A DNA stretch of 8,534 bases from Chloroflexota bacterium. Its GTDB lineage: Bacteria; Chloroflexota; Limnocylindria; Limnocylindrales; CSP1-4. The translations under genes were made by a program, and so were the position numbers. Every line of letters begins with the position of its first letter. The first letter of the stretch is position 1. The stretch covers positions 1 to 8,534 of the forward strand of contig JACCQX010000148.1 in NCBI GenBank assembly GCA_013813905.1, read 5' to 3'. Positions 6,106 through 8,534 of this stretch are shown here, one piece after another. A model generated the notes under the pieces. The model was not told the DNA's origin and ran no database searches. It saw only the letters and a program-made list of their open reading frames with translations.

Positions 6106-6861
6106 GTGAGTGACCCGATCCTCAAGGGCGGTGGCTTCCTGGCTCGCGCCCGGGAGTTCCGGCGGCGTTACCAGGGTCCGGAGGGGTTGTTCTGGATCCG
6201 TCGCATCAATCACCCGGTGGGGGCGATGCTGGCGCTCCCACTCGTTCGCACCCGCGTAACGCCCAACGCGGTGACCATCGCCGGCCTGGTGGTGCACCTG
6301 ATGGGTGCCCTGCTGGTGGCCGTCGTCGCACCTCCCGCGTCTCCGCTCGCGATCCTCGCCATCGTGGTCGTCTGGCAACTGGCTTTCTCGCTCGACTGCT
6401 CAGATGGGCAGCTGGCCCGTGCTCGAGGGCAGGCCAGCGCGTTCGGCGCCTGGTTCGACCAGCTGGTCGACGTCGTCTCCCACGCCGCGGTCTACACGTC
6501 GCTCAGCCTGTATCTGGTGCGGGCCTTCGATCCTGACGCCGCCATGGCGGTGCTCCTGGCCTGCACGGCGGTGACCCTGAGCCTGCTCCAGACCTTCAGC
6601 ACCTGGCAGCGCGCGGAGCTAGTCAGCCGTGAGCGCCCCATCGGCGAACGGCCCTCCCCGCGGCTACTGGCGATCTACTCGGCTCGACACCTTCTCGACT
6701 ACGGCTGGTTCCTCTTCGCCGTGTCCATCCTGCTGCTCTGGCCCCTCGGGCTTCTTGCCTTCCTGGTGTTCAGCGGCCTCCTCCAGGGCCTATACGTCGC
6801 CGCACAGATCGTCCTTTCCAGGCGCACAGGTGGACCCAGCGGCACTCGATCAACCGCTTAG
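6106..6861 (+). CDS. CDP-alcohol phosphatidyltransferase family membrane enzyme
   Basis: A 251-residue integral membrane protein that transfers a phospho-alcohol from a CDP-alcohol to a hydroxyl acceptor. The complete family signature D-G-x2-A-R-x8-G-x3-D-x3-D is present, with D100, G101, A104, R105, G114, D118 and D122. The preceding TPNAVTIAGLVVHL (52-65) is also typical. Hydrophobic segments lie at about 53-76, 79-97, 121-140, 145-162, 201-216 and 217-236. I chose GTG 6106 because it directly follows a TAGAGT box and leaves a normal N-terminus. An upstream ATG at 5833 would run antisense through the nucleotidyltransferase gene and is rejected. It is divergent from the nucleotidyltransferase, which likely makes its CDP-alcohol donor. 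The N-terminal region recalls inositol-phosphate-type enzymes, so an inositol-like substrate is an alternative to glycerol. Confidence 0.9.
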   Translation: MSDPILKGGGFLARAREFRRRYQGPEGLFWIRRINHPVGAMLALPLVRTRVTPNAVTIAGLVVHLMGALLVAVVAPPASPLAILAIVVVWQLAFSLDCSDGQLARARGQASAFGAWFDQLVDVVSHAAVYTSLSLYLVRAFDPDAAMAVLLACTAVTLSLLQTFSTWQRAELVSRERPIGERPSPRLLAIYSARHLLDYGWFLFAVSILLLWPLGLLAFLVFSGLLQGLYVAAQIVLSRRTGGPSGTRSTA

Positions 6862-6872
6862 CGTCGCGCGCT

Positions 6873-6898
6873 CGCGCCGAGAGAGATGCCTCGGTGCG
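6873..6898 (+). terminator. Hairpin between convergent genes, possible terminator
   Basis: A 9-bp stem, CGCGCCGAG (6873-6881) with CTCGGTGCG (6890-6898), including one G-U pair and an 8-base loop, sits in the 39-bp gap between two convergent stop codons. On the minus strand the G-U becomes a mismatch, so it is stronger for plus transcription. There is no T-run, so if it terminates it does so without the classic U-tract. Confidence 0.4.
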
Positions 6899-6900
6899 GC

Positions 6901-8343
6901 TTAGCCCGCGCTCAACGCCCGGCGCCGGTCGCGTCGCTTCTCACGGACATCTTGGACGACGGCGATACCGTGCGTGACGCCGACCGCCGCAACGGCCATG
7001 AGCAGCGGTACGACGTACATGTGGTAGCGCTCGCGAGCCTCCAGGAGGACGTGGATGGCGGCAGTAGTCGCGGTGACGCCGATGGCCAGCAGCGTCAGAA
7101 GATCGATCGGAAGCCGTCGCCGGCTCAGAAGCGTCAGGAATGCTCCAAGCGTCACGGCCGCGTAGAAGAGCTGCCCGGCGAGCCGCGGAAAGGTATGGCG
7201 AGGCTCTGGTGGGGCCTGGGCACCAACTGCGAAGAGCAGCCCGTAGTCCTCGGAGCCCCAGGTGAACGGGAACTTGCGCAGCTGGAGGGCCAAAAAGGCG
7301 CCGGGATCCTCGACGATGCGCTGCCAGCCGAGGCGCGCTGCCACCTTGCCGTCCTCCCAGAGGTCACCCGCCGAGAGATGCGGGTACGCCGTCCACGTTT
7401 CCCAGGAGAACCGGCCGCCCGACTCCTGATCGCTTCCCTGCCACACGCTAAGCCCGCCGTAGGAGCTCGTTCCCACGGACGGTTCGCCGTGGGCGCGCAG
7501 GTTGTGCCAGATCACCGGTCCCAGGACAAGGAGGAACCCCACGACGAGCGCCACCACGCCCAACATCACCAACGGCCATGGTCGCGGCCTCCTGAGCAGG
7601 CGGGCGAACACGAACACGGGCAAGAGGGCTACGCTCAAGGAACGGACGTACTGCGACAGGGCCAGGATCGCACCGGTGATCAGCCCCCAGCGCGCCCCCA
7701 CGCCGCCGACTACCGCCGCCCCCACGGCCAGGAGCAGCTGGGTCGTGTAGACCGTCTCCGTCATTCGGGCTGAGGTCATCAGGGCGCCGGCAGGCCAGAC
7801 GGCGTAGAGGGCCACCGTGACCGCCGCAGCCGGCCCACCGAACGAACGCCTGACCACCGCGGCAAGCACCGCTGCACCGAGCAGGGCGGCGCCGATGTTG
7901 AGCGCCTCGCCAGCCAGGGCGCCGCGGCCGATCAACCCGTACGCTCCGGCCAGCAGCAGCGGATATCCCACCGGACGCGAGGCGAAGCAGCATTCCCCGC
8001 GGAGGAACCCGGCGGCCGCCTCGTCGTAGTAGCGCATGTCCCGATCCACCGGGGCGTCCAGGAGGATCGCCACCAGCACGCGGACAGCCACGACGGACGC
8101 GAGCCCGACCCAGATGGCCAACGACTCACCCCTAGGTGATGAGCTCGCCACACCTGCGGCCACCACCACCAGGGACGCAACGGCGGCGATGAAGATGACC
8201 GTGAGCAACAGACCCGTTCGGGCGACGGGATCGCTCGATCGCGAGGCCGCCAGAGCGAGGTCGCCGATCGCCTGGAGCGCGGCCGTGAAGGCGATCAGGC
8301 CGAGAAGGACGATGCCGGCCCAGAGCAGGAGTCGGCGCGTCAT
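6901..8343 (-). CDS. GT-C type polytopic membrane glycosyltransferase (ArnT/PMT-like)
   Basis: A 480-residue, very hydrophobic protein with roughly ten or more membrane segments. Signs of the GT39/ArnT-like GT-C group are an acidic loop VDRDMRYYDEAAAGFL (99-114) after an early membrane segment, with candidate catalytic D100/D102 and D107. Others are RPVGYPLLLAGAYGL (123-137), ARMTETVYT (192-200), a QYVRSLSVALLPVF block (231-244), NLRAHGEPSVGTSSYGG (281-297), and ARERYHMYVVPLLM (436-449) near the C-terminus. Such enzymes take a sugar from a polyprenyl-phosphate carrier and add it to an acceptor on the outer face of the membrane. ATG 8343 is preferred since MTRRLLLWAG is a normal N-terminus for the first helix. 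A GTG at 8400 would add 19 residues and overlap the upstream gene by 32 bp. It follows that gene by 25 bp and is probably in one operon with it. Donor and acceptor are unknown. Confidence 0.82.
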   Translation of the reverse strand: MTRRLLLWAGIVLLGLIAFTAALQAIGDLALAASRSSDPVARTGLLLTVIFIAAVASLVVVAAGVASSSPRGESLAIWVGLASVVAVRVLVAILLDAPVDRDMRYYDEAAAGFLRGECCFASRPVGYPLLLAGAYGLIGRGALAGEALNIGAALLGAAVLAAVVRRSFGGPAAAVTVALYAVWPAGALMTSARMTETVYTTQLLLAVGAAVVGGVGARWGLITGAILALSQYVRSLSVALLPVFVFARLLRRPRPWPLVMLGVVALVVGFLLVLGPVIWHNLRAHGEPSVGTSSYGGLSVWQGSDQESGGRFSWETWTAYPHLSAGDLWEDGKVAARLGWQRIVEDPGAFLALQLRKFPFTWGSEDYGLLFAVGAQAPPEPRHTFPRLAGQLFYAAVTLGAFLTLLSRRRLPIDLLTLLAIGVTATTAAIHVLLEARERYHMYVVPLLMAVAAVGVTHGIAVVQDVREKRRDRRRALSAG

Positions 8344-8368
8344 TCGCGTGAGCTGAAGCGTCAACCTC

Positions 8369-8534
8369 TCACCCGGGCTCGGGTTCGCCGCGCACAGCAC
8401 GGCCGACGGTGGCGTGCAACACGGCGTTGTCGTAGTGCGTCTCCACGCGCTGCAGGGCCCGGTCGGTCATCTCCCGGGTAGCTGCGGGGTGATCCCAGAG
8501 TCGCAGGAGCGCCGTGGCGAACTCATCGTCGTTC
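8369..8534 (-). CDS. C-terminal end of a probable GT4-type glycosyltransferase (partial)
   Basis: The right edge cuts a minus-strand gene, leaving 54 C-terminal residues before a TGA at 8369-8371. The visible protein reads DDEFATALLRLWDHPAATRE, then a helical segment with ALQRVETHYDNAVL, ending in a short polar tail. This resembles the last helix of GT4 glycosyltransferases, where a residue-loss-tolerant ALxxLLxxP-like region is followed by a final helix with an aromatic-rich turn. The match is moderate because the catalytic EX7E region lies outside the window. The 25-bp gap to the membrane glycosyltransferase suggests an operon. Confidence 0.6.
   Translation of the reverse strand, partial: NDDEFATALLRLWDHPAATREMTDRALQRVETHYDNAVLHATVGRAVRGEPEPG

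Noticed and set aside
4186..6861. Phosphonate biosynthesis cluster
   Set aside because: Nucleotidyltransferase, alcohol dehydrogenase and CDP-alcohol phosphotransferase also occur in phosphonate clusters, but no PEP mutase or phosphonopyruvate decarboxylase is in the window, and the dehydrogenase looks more like the G1P family. Genes outside the window could reopen this.
6886..7773. Plus-strand open frame (295 codons) antisense to the membrane glycosyltransferase
   Set aside because: The minus strand encodes consistent membrane helices and GT-C motifs; the plus translation is highly polar and repetitive in His, Arg and Gln, as expected of the complement of hydrophobic codons.

Overview
The window is a compact, high-GC piece of a bacterial chromosome, densely packed with genes for making and decorating a cell-surface glycan or glycolipid. 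I see eight complete or near-complete genes, one gene cut by the right edge, and no RNA genes, mobile elements or CRISPR. The lineage cannot be fixed from sequence alone. High GC, GTG starts, and start codons sitting 7-8 bases after a TANNNT -10 box (leaderless mRNAs) suggest Actinobacteriota, Chloroflexota or a similar group.

Layout, left to right. (1) Minus strand, 3198 down to 26: a GT4-type glycosyltransferase, a membrane-anchored sulfatase/alkaline-phosphatase-superfamily enzyme whose start overlaps the glycosyltransferase stop (GTGA), and a 55-residue membrane peptide with a DPGSGS motif behind its own probable promoter. (2) Plus strand, 3197-4219: a PAPS-dependent sulfotransferase, divergent from the glycosyltransferase, with the two ATG codons overlapping inside one CCATGG palindrome. 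(3) Minus strand, 6008-4186: a LicC/PntC-like nucleotidyltransferase overlapping (ATGA) a glycerol-1-phosphate-dehydrogenase-like enzyme. (4) Plus strand, 6106-6861: a CDP-alcohol phosphotransferase, divergent from the nucleotidyltransferase. (5) Minus strand, 8534-6901: the C-terminal end of another probable glycosyltransferase, then a GT-C type polytopic membrane glycosyltransferase.

How the parts may work together. Genes 3 and 4 look like one short pathway: reduce a dihydroxyacetone-phosphate-like substrate to an sn-glycerol-1-phosphate-like alcohol phosphate, activate it with CTP, and transfer the phospho-alcohol to a lipid or other alcohol acceptor in the membrane. The glycosyltransferases would build a glycan, the sulfotransferase would add sulfate, and the sulfatase-like membrane enzyme could move or remove sulfate or phosphoglycerol groups outside the membrane. 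The domain assignments are well supported by motifs; the joint pathway is inference. The most interesting points are the G1P / cytidylyltransferase / CDP-alcohol module, the leaderless divergent promoters and the overlapping divergent start codons.
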